A stretch of 17,150 nucleotides of DNA from an uncultured Eubacteriales bacterium (GCA_948762645.1 CAQBRY010000027.1:1-17150); one strand, 5' to 3'; numbered from the stretch's first letter, positions 6,862-14,156 are shown. Numbers and translations are program-made. Notes: generated from the sequence alone by a model not told the origin.

Positions 6862-7869
6862 ATGCAAAAAAATAAAATCCAAAGGGCATTTTATATCATA
6901 TCTATCTTAGTAATACCTTTTATTCTTTGTTCATGCTCAAATAAAAATTCTAATAAAAAAGTTAAATTAAATGAAGTTACTAGGTCTATTTTTTATTGTC
7001 CACAATATCTAGCCATAGAACTTGGATATTTTAAAGATGAAAACATTTCTATAGACCTTACAACATCAAACGGTTCGGATAAAACTATGACATCTATTCT
7101 TTCTTCACAGTCAGATATAGGTTTGCTAGGCCCTGAAACCGCTATATATGTATATAATCAAGGAAGAACAAATTTTGCAGTTTTATTCGCCCAGCTTACA
7201 AAAAGAGATGGTAGCCTAATAGTGGGGCACGACAAAACTGATTTTTCATGGGATGACCTGAAAAACAAAAAAATAATTTCCGGACGTAAAGGTGGATTAC
7301 CTGAAATGACTTTAAACTACGTTTTAAAAAATAACGGTCTTATAAAATCTCAAGATACAGAACTAATTACTAATATACAGCTTGATTTAGTAGGGACAGC
7401 TTTTACTAAGTCTATGGCAGATTATGTATGTTTATTTGAACCCACAGCTTCAATTATTCAAAAAGAAAAAAAGGGATTTATATTAAGACCAATTGGAAAA
7501 GAAATAGAGGAAATTCCATATACTTGCTATTGCTGCAGTAAAAAATACTTAAAAGAAAATTCGGAAGTTATTCAAGGCTTTACTAACGCAATATATAAAG
7601 CTCAAATATTTATGAAAAATTCCTCTCCACAAGAAATAGCTAAAATCATTGAAAATTACTTTCCAGATACAGAAACAGATATATTAATATCTTCTATCCA
7701 AAACTATATGGAGTATGATGTGTGGGCAAGTTCCCCGATGATATCAAAATCCTCTTTTGAACTTCTTAAAAAAATTATGTATGAATCTGATCAATTAAAT
7801 TCAGATGTTGAATTTGAAAAAATTATTAACAACTCTTTTGCGAAAAAATCTGTTCAAAATCTAGCCTAA
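6862..7869 (+). CDS. ABC transporter substrate-binding lipoprotein (NMT1/SsuA-like)
   Basis: This is the extracytoplasmic solute receptor of a NitT/TauT-type importer. The ATG at 6862 is chosen over the in-frame GTG at 6853 because the AGGTG site overlaps the GTG and lies 6 nt before the ATG. The 335 residues begin with a signal peptide (basic MQKNKIQR, hydrophobic 10-22) and a lipobox LCSC, so lipidation at Cys25 is likely. The mature part has the family pattern VTRSIFYCPQYLAIELGYFKDE, then GSDKTMTSILSSQSDIGLLGPETAIYVY-like strands typical of NMT1/THI5-like proteins from clostridia. Such proteins bind sulfonates, nitrate, thiamine or flavin precursors or other small molecules; the sequence does not say which. 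A local cysteine cluster (Cys222, 224, 225, reading TCYCC) is odd. No TPP, FMN or other known riboswitch was recognised in the 6739-6861 leader. Confidence 0.88.
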   Translation: MQKNKIQRAFYIISILVIPFILCSCSNKNSNKKVKLNEVTRSIFYCPQYLAIELGYFKDENISIDLTTSNGSDKTMTSILSSQSDIGLLGPETAIYVYNQGRTNFAVLFAQLTKRDGSLIVGHDKTDFSWDDLKNKKIISGRKGGLPEMTLNYVLKNNGLIKSQDTELITNIQLDLVGTAFTKSMADYVCLFEPTASIIQKEKKGFILRPIGKEIEEIPYTCYCCSKKYLKENSEVIQGFTNAIYKAQIFMKNSSPQEIAKIIENYFPDTETDILISSIQNYMEYDVWASSPMISKSSFELLKKIMYESDQLNSDVEFEKIINNSFAKKSVQNLA

Positions 7870-7913
7870 ATAAAAATTTGTGAACTTACAAGCAAAGAAA
7901 GGAGATACATAAA

Positions 7914-8690
7914 GTGCCTTGTAATAAAAAAATTATTAGTCTTAAAAACGTAAGCATGAACTATCACACTCTTTCCAAAGAAACTTTTGCACTGAATAAT
8001 ATATCTTTTGATGTTCACGATAAAGAGTTTGTTACCATATTAGGCCCAAGTGGATGCGGAAAAAGTACGATACTTTCTTTAATATCCGGTATGATTAAAC
8101 CTTCAAAAGGAAATATATATATAAATAGCAAACACATAGATTTGTGTAACTCTACAGTTGCATACATGCTTCAAAGAGACAATTTGCTGGAATGGAGAAC
8201 TATTAAGCAAAACGTCCTACTCGGACTTGAAATTAAAAAAAATCTTTGTAAAGAATCTATGCAGTATGCTCTAAACCTTTTAAAAACATATGGATTAGAG
8301 GATTTTATAGACTATTATCCAAGTCAGCTTTCAGGCGGTATGAGACAAAAAGTAGCACTGATAAGAACTCTTGCCATAAACCCTCAGGTACTTCTTCTTG
8401 ACGAACCATTTTCAGCTCTTGACTATCAAACCAGAATCTCGATATCTGAAGAAATAAAGGAAATTATACATAAAGAAAAAAAGACGTCTATATTAGTAAG
8501 TCATGACATTGCAGAAGCTATCTGTCTTTCAGACAGGGTTATTATTCTATCTAAACGTCCTAGCAAAGTTAAGAAAATAATAAATATTAAGTTTAAATTA
8601 AATAATTTAACATCTATCCAAAAAAGAAAAGAACCCGGTTTCCAAAAATATTTTGACGAAATTTGGCAGGAGATGAATGACAGTGAATAA
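7914..8690 (+). CDS. ABC transporter ATP-binding protein, NitT/TauT type
   Basis: This is the ATPase that energises the importer encoded with 6862-7869 and 8677-9483. All nucleotide-binding motifs are present in order in its 258 residues: Walker A GPSGCGKST, Q-loop YMLQRDNLLEWRT, signature LSGGMRQKVALIRTL, Walker B VLLLDEPFSALD and the H-loop histidine in ILVSHDIAEA. The LLEWRT segment after the Q-loop and the AEAI stretch after the H-loop are typical of the SsuB/TauB/NrtD branch. The start is GTG at 7914, with AAAGGAG 9-10 nt upstream. It follows the lipoprotein gene by 44 nt, and its 3' end overlaps the permease gene by 14 nt. Confidence 0.93.
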   Translation: MPCNKKIISLKNVSMNYHTLSKETFALNNISFDVHDKEFVTILGPSGCGKSTILSLISGMIKPSKGNIYINSKHIDLCNSTVAYMLQRDNLLEWRTIKQNVLLGLEIKKNLCKESMQYALNLLKTYGLEDFIDYYPSQLSGGMRQKVALIRTLAINPQVLLLDEPFSALDYQTRISISEEIKEIIHKEKKTSILVSHDIAEAICLSDRVIILSKRPSKVKKIINIKFKLNNLTSIQKRKEPGFQKYFDEIWQEMNDSE

Positions 8691-9483
8691 AGAAAATACG
8701 AATTTTACAAACGAACATTATATATTCTTAAAAAAATATAAAAGAAAAAAATTTTTAATAACTTTTTTTCAATTTATCATATTTGCCTTATTTATATTTT
8801 TATGGGAACTTCTTTCAAGATACAATATAATCGACCCATTTTTACTTAGTTCTCCATCAAGAATATTTCAAACTATTATCACCTTGAATAATACAGGAGA
8901 ATTATGGTCCAATATTTTTTACACTTTATGCGAAACGATAGTAGGATTTCTCCTGGGTACTATAATTGGTATATTAATAGCTATACTGCTTTGGTGGTTT
9001 GAATTTATACAAAAAATTTCTGAACCATATCTTGTAATATTTAACGCCCTGCCTAAAGTAGCTCTGGGACCTATAATTATAGTGTGGATGGGATCTGGGG
9101 CAAAATCTATAATTACTATGGCTTTGCTCATATCTGTTATAGTATCGACAATTAATATGCTGTCAGGATTTCAAAACGTTGACAACGAAAAACTATTATT
9201 AATGAAGTCTTTCGGTGCTACCAAAATACAAATACTTAAAAAAATAATACTTCCATATAACGTCTCGAATATAATATCTACATTAAAAATAAATGTGGGG
9301 ATGTCCCTTATCGGCGTCATCACAGGCGAATTTTTAGTTGCAACTAAAGGTATTGGGTATCTTATAATATATGGGGGACAAATTTTTAACCTCGACCTTG
9401 TAATGACAGGAATATTTATTTTAGCTGTAATAGCGTCATTAATGTATATAGGAATATCAAAAATAGAATCAAAATACAAATAA
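8677..9483 (+). CDS. ABC transporter permease, NitT/TauT type
   Basis: This is the membrane-spanning subunit of the importer, presumably a homodimer since no second permease is present. The 268 residues start with a basic cytoplasmic stretch and carry about six hydrophobic helices: roughly 25-45, 75-105, 112-130, 138-155, 200-225 and 243-262. The coupling (EAA-like) loop that docks on the ATPase is visible as LMKSFGATKIQILKKIILP (about 172-190). The ATG at 8677 overlaps the ATPase gene but is only 4 nt after AGGAG (8668-8672); in-frame GTG at 8683 has 10-nt spacing and could be the true start, two residues shorter. A terminator follows 34 nt downstream, closing a three-gene operon. Confidence 0.9.
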   Translation: MTVNKENTNFTNEHYIFLKKYKRKKFLITFFQFIIFALFIFLWELLSRYNIIDPFLLSSPSRIFQTIITLNNTGELWSNIFYTLCETIVGFLLGTIIGILIAILLWWFEFIQKISEPYLVIFNALPKVALGPIIIVWMGSGAKSIITMALLISVIVSTINMLSGFQNVDNEKLLLMKSFGATKIQILKKIILPYNVSNIISTLKINVGMSLIGVITGEFLVATKGIGYLIIYGGQIFNLDLVMTGIFILAVIASLMYIGISKIESKYK

Positions 9484-9517
9484 TATCTTACTTTATAAAT
9501 TGATATATACATATATT

Positions 9518-9566
9518 AAAACAGTTACTAAAACATATAGTATCTGTTTTATGTTTTATTTTTTTG
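9518..9566 (+). terminator. Intrinsic terminator after the ABC importer operon
   Basis: AAAACAG (9518-9524) pairs with CTGTTTT (9544-9550). After a 2x2 internal loop, ACTA (9527-9530) pairs with TAGT (9538-9541). A T-rich tail ATGTTTTATTTTTTT follows. It lies 34 nt after the permease stop. Confidence 0.7.
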
Positions 9567-9662
9567 CAAAATAATATAAAATTAGATATTATAGTATATA
9601 ATATTCTATATTTCTTAAAGATAACCATTATAGTATTTTTATTAATGAAAATCTTATAGTAT
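9536..9662 (+). repeat. Four copies of the octamer TATAGTAT
   Basis: Exact copies lie at 9536-9543, 9590-9597, 9629-9636 and 9655-9662. The last two share TTATAGTAT, and two are preceded by AT. Start-to-start spacings are 54, 39 and 26 nt, so this is not a regular tandem array. The first copy is inside the terminator hairpin; the last ends just before the SLOG-like gene. Confidence 0.5.
9564..9592 (+). promoter_or_regulatory. Candidate promoter of the SLOG-udg-GNAT operon
   Basis: TTGCAA (9564-9569) and TATTAT (9587-9592) are separated by 17 bp, right after the upstream terminator. It is the best-spaced pair in this gap. A consensus TATAAT at 9597-9602 has no good -35, so the exact promoter remains open. 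Confidence 0.35.
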
Positions 9663-9680
9663 AAAATGAAGGTGAAAAAT

Positions 9681-10013
9681 GTGAGAATAGGAATTATAGG
9701 ATCAGAAAATTTAAATATATCAGTAGACAGATTTATACCGCCATATGCCTCTTACATCCTAACAGGAGATGGTGAAGGCATAAATAAAAATGTAGAAAAA
9801 TACGCTCGTGAACATAATCTACCGGTAAACGTTTTTAAACCCGACTTCCAAAAGTTCGGACAAAATGCTCAAATTATAAGAAATAAACATCTATCCGTAC
9901 AAGCTGAAATGGTGATCATAATATGGGATGGAAAATCAAATATACTCAGGACAACTATAGAATACGCCAAAAATATAAGAAAACAAATAAAAGTATTTTT
10001 AATAAAAAATTAG
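9681..10013 (+). CDS. SLOG/DUF2493-like protein with divergent motifs
   Basis: This appears to be a small Rossmann-like SLOG-superfamily (DUF2493/YspA-like) protein, a group thought to bind nucleotide-type ligands; no reaction is known for this one. The frame opens at ATG 9666, but no ribosome binding site precedes it. GTG at 9681 has AAGGTGA (9669-9675) 5 nt upstream and gives a 110-residue protein starting MRIGIIGSENLN, so GTG is preferred. The family scaffold is clear: GIIGS strand, a Gly-rich loop, A.EHNLPV..F.PDFQKFG..A...RN, then IIWDGKS and a C-terminal helix and strand ending KVFLIK. Several signature positions differ from the form I expect (GSR becomes GSE, SGGA.G.D becomes TGDGEGIN, DGKS.GT becomes DGKSNIL). 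It lies 14 nt upstream of udg in one operon. Confidence 0.72.
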   Translation: MRIGIIGSENLNISVDRFIPPYASYILTGDGEGINKNVEKYAREHNLPVNVFKPDFQKFGQNAQIIRNKHLSVQAEMVIIIWDGKSNILRTTIEYAKNIRKQIKVFLIKN

Positions 10014-10027
10014 AAGGGATATTATAA

Positions 10028-10594
10028 ATGTACGACGCTTGGGAAACACTTGAAAATAATTGTTTGGCATGTCAAAAATGTCCTCTTTGGGAAACCAGAA
10101 CTAACGTTGTCTTTGGAGAAGGTAACATCAATTCTAAAGTTATGTTTGTAGGAGAAGGACCCGGAGAACAAGAAGATCTGCAAGGCAAACCTTTTGTTGG
10201 CAGATCCGGAAAACTGCTTGATAAAATGCTTGAAGAAATCGGTCTTAGCCGAAAAAAAAATATATACATTGCCAATATAGTAAAATGCAGACCTCCTAAA
10301 AACAGAGATCCTTTACCTGAAGAACAGAGACAATGTATGGATTGGCTAAGAAGTCAATTTGTATTGATCAATCCCAAAATAATTGTAACGCTCGGAAGAA
10401 TCGCAGCTACATCTATGATAAAACCAGATTTAAAAATAACAAAAGAACACGGCTCTATTTATAAGAAAAAAGATATATTTATGGTACCTACATTCCATCC
10501 GGCAGCATTATTAAGGGATCCATCAAAAATGATCTTAGCTAAACAAGACTTTATTAAACTTAAGAATTTAATTGACCACAACAATGCAATTTAA
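10028..10594 (+). CDS. Type-4 (iron-sulfur) uracil-DNA glycosylase
   Basis: Family 4 UDG removes uracil from DNA, starting base excision repair of cytosine deamination and dUTP incorporation. The 188 residues show the four [4Fe-4S] ligands in usual positions, Cys15-x2-Cys18 near the N-terminus and Cys87 and Cys103. The active-site motif is GEGPGEQED (43-51), followed by QGKPFVGRSGKLLD, the NIVKCRPPKNRDP segment and the C-terminal FHPAALLR with His157. AGAAGGGA lies about 9 nt before the ATG. It is the middle gene of a three-gene operon, 14 nt after the SLOG-like gene and 26 nt before the acetyltransferase. The conserved iron-sulfur cluster and length argue against the unrelated Ung family. 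Confidence 0.95.
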   Translation: MYDAWETLENNCLACQKCPLWETRTNVVFGEGNINSKVMFVGEGPGEQEDLQGKPFVGRSGKLLDKMLEEIGLSRKKNIYIANIVKCRPPKNRDPLPEEQRQCMDWLRSQFVLINPKIIVTLGRIAATSMIKPDLKITKEHGSIYKKKDIFMVPTFHPAALLRDPSKMILAKQDFIKLKNLIDHNNAI

Positions 10595-10620
10595 AATACA
10601 AATGAGGAAACATTTTTATT

Positions 10621-11046
10621 ATGCAAATAAATATATGTACAATAACCGATGTTTACGATGTATATTACTTGATCTGTGAACTTGAAGAAACACAATTTGA
10701 TTTTAAAAAGTTTAAAAAAATATTCAACGATAAACTAGAAAATGAAAAAAATTATTTCATCTTGGCTAAAAATGATAATAATGCAATAGGATTTCTAAAT
10801 TTAAGCATAGACTACCAACTTCATCATAAAAATAAAGTAGCCACAATAGAAGAATTAATAGTAAGCTATAAATTTAGAAATAATGGTATAGGAAAATTAC
10901 TGATAAATAACGCTATAAAATATGCTAAAAATAATAATTGTGAACTTATTGAATTAACAAGTAATTTTTCTCGGGAAAAAGCTCATAATTTTTACATAAA
11001 AAACGGTTTTAAAAAAATTAGCTATAAATTCAAAATGGACTTATAA
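10621..11046 (+). CDS. GNAT family N-acetyltransferase
   Basis: The protein has the GNAT fold, which transfers an acetyl group from acetyl-CoA to an amine. In its 141 residues the acetyl-CoA-binding motif A is seen as EELIVSYKFRNNGIGKLLINNA (an R..GIGK.L pattern, about 80-101), followed by the late YIKNGFKK strand and helix (motif B). The segment ELTSNFSREKAHNFYIKNGF recalls PhnO-like aminoalkylphosphonate acetyltransferases, but that resemblance is too loose to name a substrate. GAGGAA lies about 11 nt before the ATG. It ends the SLOG-udg-GNAT operon and is followed by a bidirectional terminator. Confidence 0.85.
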   Translation: MQINICTITDVYDVYYLICELEETQFDFKKFKKIFNDKLENEKNYFILAKNDNNAIGFLNLSIDYQLHHKNKVATIEELIVSYKFRNNGIGKLLINNAIKYAKNNNCELIELTSNFSREKAHNFYIKNGFKKISYKFKMDL

Positions 11047-11079
11047 TAAATTCATTTAGATAAATTATTGACTATAAAA

Positions 11080-11108
11080 AATACGCTTGATATCATTTCA
11101 AGCGTATT
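11080..11108. terminator. Bidirectional terminator between the GNAT gene and yugP
   Basis: A perfect 11-bp stem, AATACGCTTGA (11080-11090) and TCAAGCGTATT (11098-11108), closes a 7-nt loop. The - strand side has a run of six T directly after the stem; the + side has AATATTTATA. It sits between convergent gene ends and is strongest for the yugP direction. Confidence 0.85.
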
Positions 11109-11131
11109 AATATTTATATAATTATAATATT

Positions 11132-11830
11132 TTAGTTACGTCTTCTGGAAATTAAAATAAGCCTTAAAAGAGATATTATAGCAGTAAATGCCGCTGCAAC
11201 ATATGTTAGAGCAGCTGCTTTTAATACTTCTTTTGCTCCTTTTAATTCCTCTTCATTTAGCATATTTGCATTTTGAAGTGAAAGCACAGCGCGTTTACTT
11301 GCGTTAATTTCTACCGGTAATGTTATTATCTGAAAAACTACGGCTAAACTAAATAAAATAATTCCTAAATTCACTATAAAATTATATTGTACCGGAAGAA
11401 GAAGCCCTATAAATACAAGAGGCATTGCTAAATTTGAACCTAACTGAGTAATAGGAACCAAAAGCTGCCTAATCTTTATCGGAGTATATCCTTGAGCATT
11501 TTGTACTGCATGACCTGCTTCATGAGCAGCTACCCCAACTGCTGACACAGAATTATTTGAGTAAACGGGATCAGATAAAAATATTGTATTTTGCGATGGA
11601 TTAAAGTTGTCATTTAAATTTCCTTTTATATGTTTTATTGGAATATCATATATATCATTATATGATAATACCTGTTGTGCTGATTGCATTCCTGTTATGT
11701 TTCTTGAAGTTTTTATTTTGGAATACTTACTAAAAGTATTTTGAACTTTAAAGTGAGCATACATAGAAATTCCTAATGTTATTAACATATAAATAATGTA
11801 ACTTGAATCGTAATAATAATTAAATATCAT
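11132..11830 (-). CDS. YugP-type membrane zinc metallopeptidase
   Basis: The protein belongs to the YugP/Zn-peptidase-2 family of membrane-bound metallopeptidases common in clostridia; the substrate is unknown. Its 232 residues show an N-terminal membrane helix (about 10-27) followed by a soluble catalytic part. The zincin motif is H103-E-A-G-H107 in VGVAAHEAGHAVQ, and a likely third ligand is Glu174 in LPVEINAS. Further hydrophobic helices lie at about 122-145, 150-172 and near the C-terminus (206-228), which ends in RRRN. Its ATG overlaps the fmt stop by 4 nt (ATGA), so it is translationally coupled to fmt. The fmt-yugP neighbourhood is familiar from Clostridia, where rsmB often follows; here the operon ends at a terminator instead. 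Confidence 0.92.
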   Translation of the reverse strand: MIFNYYYDSSYIIYMLITLGISMYAHFKVQNTFSKYSKIKTSRNITGMQSAQQVLSYNDIYDIPIKHIKGNLNDNFNPSQNTIFLSDPVYSNNSVSAVGVAAHEAGHAVQNAQGYTPIKIRQLLVPITQLGSNLAMPLVFIGLLLPVQYNFIVNLGIILFSLAVVFQIITLPVEINASKRAVLSLQNANMLNEEELKGAKEVLKAAALTYVAAAFTAIISLLRLILISRRRN

Positions 11831-12768
11831 AATCTTTCATCCCCCAAAAATTCATTTTTTGATATTCTATGTCCTCTTATAAATTCTTCTGCACTAATTC
11901 TTTTTTTGCCTTCCAGCTGTACTTCTACAAGCTCAATCGACGTTCCTCCGCCACAACTTATAACTAAAGGATTTATACTTAATATTTCACCAGGTACATT
12001 AGAAGGTATATTAGATACCCTGGCTCTATAAACTTTTAATAGTTTATTTTTTTTAATGTACGTATATGCCACCGGCCAAGGATTCATTCCTCTTATTAAA
12101 TTAAAAATATCTTTTGAAGATTTATTCCAGTCTATTTTTCCGTCTGATTTCTTTATTATACCAGTATAACTAGCTAATGATTCATCTTGTCTAATCCCAT
12201 TTATACTTCCACTTTCTAATAGTCTGATTGTCTCTATCAATAAATCCGCACCTATATGAGACATCTTTTTAAATAAACTCTCCGAATTATCCTCATCTAA
12301 TATCTCTACCTCTTTCCTTAAAAGTATATCTCCTGTATCCAGACCTTCATCCATAAACATCGTTGTAACGCCTGTTATTTTTTCGCCGTTAATTATACTC
12401 CACTGAATAGGAGCCGCCCCACGGTACTTAGGAAGTAAAGAACCATGAACATTTATACAGCCATACTTTGGTATATTTAAAATCTCTTTCGGAAGAATTT
12501 TTCCATAAGCAACTACAACTATTACGTCTGGGTTAAGAGCCTTTATAGTACCTATTACTTCATTATCTTTTAACGTTTTAGGTTGGTAAACTTTTATATT
12601 ACTTTCCAAAGCACAAAATTTTACAGGTGAAAATGTCAATTTATGCTGACTTCTCCCCACAGGTTTATCTGGTTGAGTAAATATTCCTAAAATATTATGT
12701 CCACAATCAATCAATTTTTTTAAAGTTGGGACTGCAAAATCCGGTGTACCCATAAAAATTATTTTCAT
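11827..12768 (-). CDS. fmt: Methionyl-tRNA formyltransferase
   Basis: Fmt transfers a formyl group from 10-formyltetrahydrofolate to Met-tRNA of the initiator. Open frame extends to 12813, but GGAGAA lies about 8 nt before the ATG at 12768, and that start gives the canonical MKIIFMGTPDFAVP beginning; the upstream 15 codons also run into a terminator hairpin, so they are not translated. The resulting 313 residues match the family length. Catalytic Asn106, His108 and Asp144 are visible in INVHGSLLPKYRGAAPIQWSI and MFMDEGLDTGDIL. A C-terminal OB-like tRNA-binding domain follows (about 205-313). It overlaps yugP by 4 nt. In most Firmicutes it directly follows def; here a coiled-coil gene stands between the two. 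Confidence 0.96.
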   Translation of the reverse strand: MKIIFMGTPDFAVPTLKKLIDCGHNILGIFTQPDKPVGRSQHKLTFSPVKFCALESNIKVYQPKTLKDNEVIGTIKALNPDVIVVVAYGKILPKEILNIPKYGCINVHGSLLPKYRGAAPIQWSIINGEKITGVTTMFMDEGLDTGDILLRKEVEILDEDNSESLFKKMSHIGADLLIETIRLLESGSINGIRQDESLASYTGIIKKSDGKIDWNKSSKDIFNLIRGMNPWPVAYTYIKKNKLLKVYRARVSNIPSNVPGEILSINPLVISCGGGTSIELVEVQLEGKKRISAEEFIRGHRISKNEFLGDERL

Positions 12769-12812
12769 CTTTATTTCTCCATAAAAACAAATCTCTATTA
12801 TATAATAAAACA

Positions 12813-12836
12813 TCCCACTGGATTTTTCCAGTAGGA
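12813..12836 (-). terminator. Intrinsic terminator of the coiled-coil gene
   Basis: On the - strand a 9-bp stem (arms 12836-12828 and 12821-12813, TCCTACTGG type, with one U-G pair) and a 6-nt AAAAAT loop precede TGTTTTATTATATAAT. It lies 90 nt after the coiled-coil gene stop and separates that gene from fmt. A TATAAT at 12802-12797, just past the stem, may drive fmt, although no good -35 was found. Confidence 0.7.
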
Positions 12837-12926
12837 ATAAGTTTATATAAATTATAATTTTAAATCTAAAAGAAAATTAATATTTTTTTAATTAAAATGA
12901 TAAATAAAATTTGACGATAAATATTT

Positions 12927-14063
12927 TTAATTCTCTAATTCTATATTAAATGCCTTCATTATTAAACTTTTATCTGTGATATTACTATTTTGTCTAAAAT
13001 ATTTTGACAAAATTTTCTGAGCATCTAAAGAACCATATTTCGCTATTTTTCCATCAATAAAGGAAATTAAATCATTTTTCACAAAACTTAATTTTTCCTT
13101 ACCATTTTTAGTTAAAGGGTTTTTATGAGAATTAATGTATTCATTACACTTTGATTTCATATTCTTATATTGTTTAACCCATTCGTTACACTTAAGATCT
13201 ATATCTTTTTTTACTTTTTCAATTAAATCCTTCTTTAAATAATTTGCGTATTTTTCAAGTGCTTGGTTACGCAACTTATCTTCAACATCCCTATCAAAAA
13301 AAATTTTTTCGTATTCTTTGAATGACTCCTGTTCCTTTCTTAAATTAGCAAATTTTAATTTTTGTTCCTTTAATTTTTTTTCGATTCCATTAATTCTCTT
13401 TTCCTTATTATTTTTGCTTTGTTCAATATTAGCATTATAATTATCAATGCTTGATTCTATTTTACGGATAGTGAGATCCATGTTACTAATATCCTCTTGA
13501 CTATTCTCCAGCAACTGAGCAGAGGAGTCTAAATTCTTTTTACTGGTTTCCATTAACTTCCAATTATTAGTCTTTTTAGCCATATTATATTCATTCCGAA
13601 TCTTTTTAACACTATTTTCTAAAGAAGAAAAATCTTTTAACCTGTTATCCCGCTTAAATTTTAAATTACTTAACCTATACTTACATTCTGAAATTTCTGT
13701 TTCGTATCGCTTAATATCCTCTTCGTCTTTAATCGCCTCAATTTTATACTCAAGACTAATTATATAACTCTGACATACATTAGCATCATGCTGAACCTCC
13801 AAAAATCTATCATATATAGACATAATCTCATCTAATTCTTTTTTAAATTCAGATTCTTCAAAAGAAATAACCTTATTTTTACTAAATGAATCAGATAAAC
13901 ATTTTTTTATATTTTTTTTAACATTAGGAATATCATTGGTTAATATAGGAAATATTATATTATTAAACTCCTTTTTTCCTGATTTTTTCGTATCCCCTTT
14001 CTGAATAGCTGAACATTTAGTCATAAGTGCATCTAGCCCTTTTCCCATAAATATCACATCCAT
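12927..14063 (-). CDS. Unknown coiled-coil protein, 378 aa
   Basis: I do not recognise this protein. It is very rich in Lys, Glu, Asn, Ser and Ile. A poorly ordered N-terminus (1-65, with basic stretch TKKSGKKEF) is followed by long heptad-like helices (about 70-255) and a C-terminal helical domain (about 260-378) containing DVEDKLRNQALEKYANYL and a less charged tail. No signal peptide, membrane helix, nucleotide-binding loop or catalytic signature is visible. The start is uncertain: ATG 14063 has no ribosome binding site, and ATG 14048 (MGKGLDALM) has only a weak GGATGTG before it. The gene has a consensus promoter (14089-14118) and its own terminator (12813-12836), and separates def from fmt. 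Guesses such as a structural or scaffold protein, a secreted effector or a phage remnant cannot be told apart from sequence alone. Confidence 0.75.
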   Translation of the reverse strand: MDVIFMGKGLDALMTKCSAIQKGDTKKSGKKEFNNIIFPILTNDIPNVKKNIKKCLSDSFSKNKVISFEESEFKKELDEIMSIYDRFLEVQHDANVCQSYIISLEYKIEAIKDEEDIKRYETEISECKYRLSNLKFKRDNRLKDFSSLENSVKKIRNEYNMAKKTNNWKLMETSKKNLDSSAQLLENSQEDISNMDLTIRKIESSIDNYNANIEQSKNNKEKRINGIEKKLKEQKLKFANLRKEQESFKEYEKIFFDRDVEDKLRNQALEKYANYLKKDLIEKVKKDIDLKCNEWVKQYKNMKSKCNEYINSHKNPLTKNGKEKLSFVKNDLISFIDGKIAKYGSLDAQKILSKYFRQNSNITDKSLIMKAFNIELEN

Positions 14064-14088
14064 GCTTTAATTAAAAGTTACAATCATC

Positions 14089-14118
14089 ATTATACTACCC
14101 CCTTTTGATTTTTGTCAA
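14089..14118 (-). promoter_or_regulatory. Full-consensus sigma-A promoter of the coiled-coil gene
   Basis: On the - strand TTGACA (14118-14113) and TATAAT (14094-14089), both perfect, are separated by 18 bp that include a GGGGG run. A start near 14082 gives a leader of about 20 nt before ATG 14063, without a clear ribosome binding site. It is the strongest promoter-like sequence seen in the window. Confidence 0.85.
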
Positions 14119-14156
14119 CTATAAATAAAAAATTTATATTTATTTACACTGAATTA

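Noticed and set aside
9171..9512. 113-aa - strand open frame opposite the ABC permease
   Set aside because: Antisense to the permease coupling loop and helices; no ribosome binding site.
12837..12926. AT-rich inverted repeat AATTAA/TTAATT as an extra terminator for the coiled-coil gene
   Set aside because: Pure A/T stem in A/T-rich DNA, expected by chance; the GC-containing hairpin at 12813-12836 is the better terminator.
14064..14090. Seven-codon leader ORF (starting ATG at 14090 or 14087) before the coiled-coil gene
   Set aside because: It overlaps the -10 box and probable transcription start, so it is unlikely to be on the transcript.
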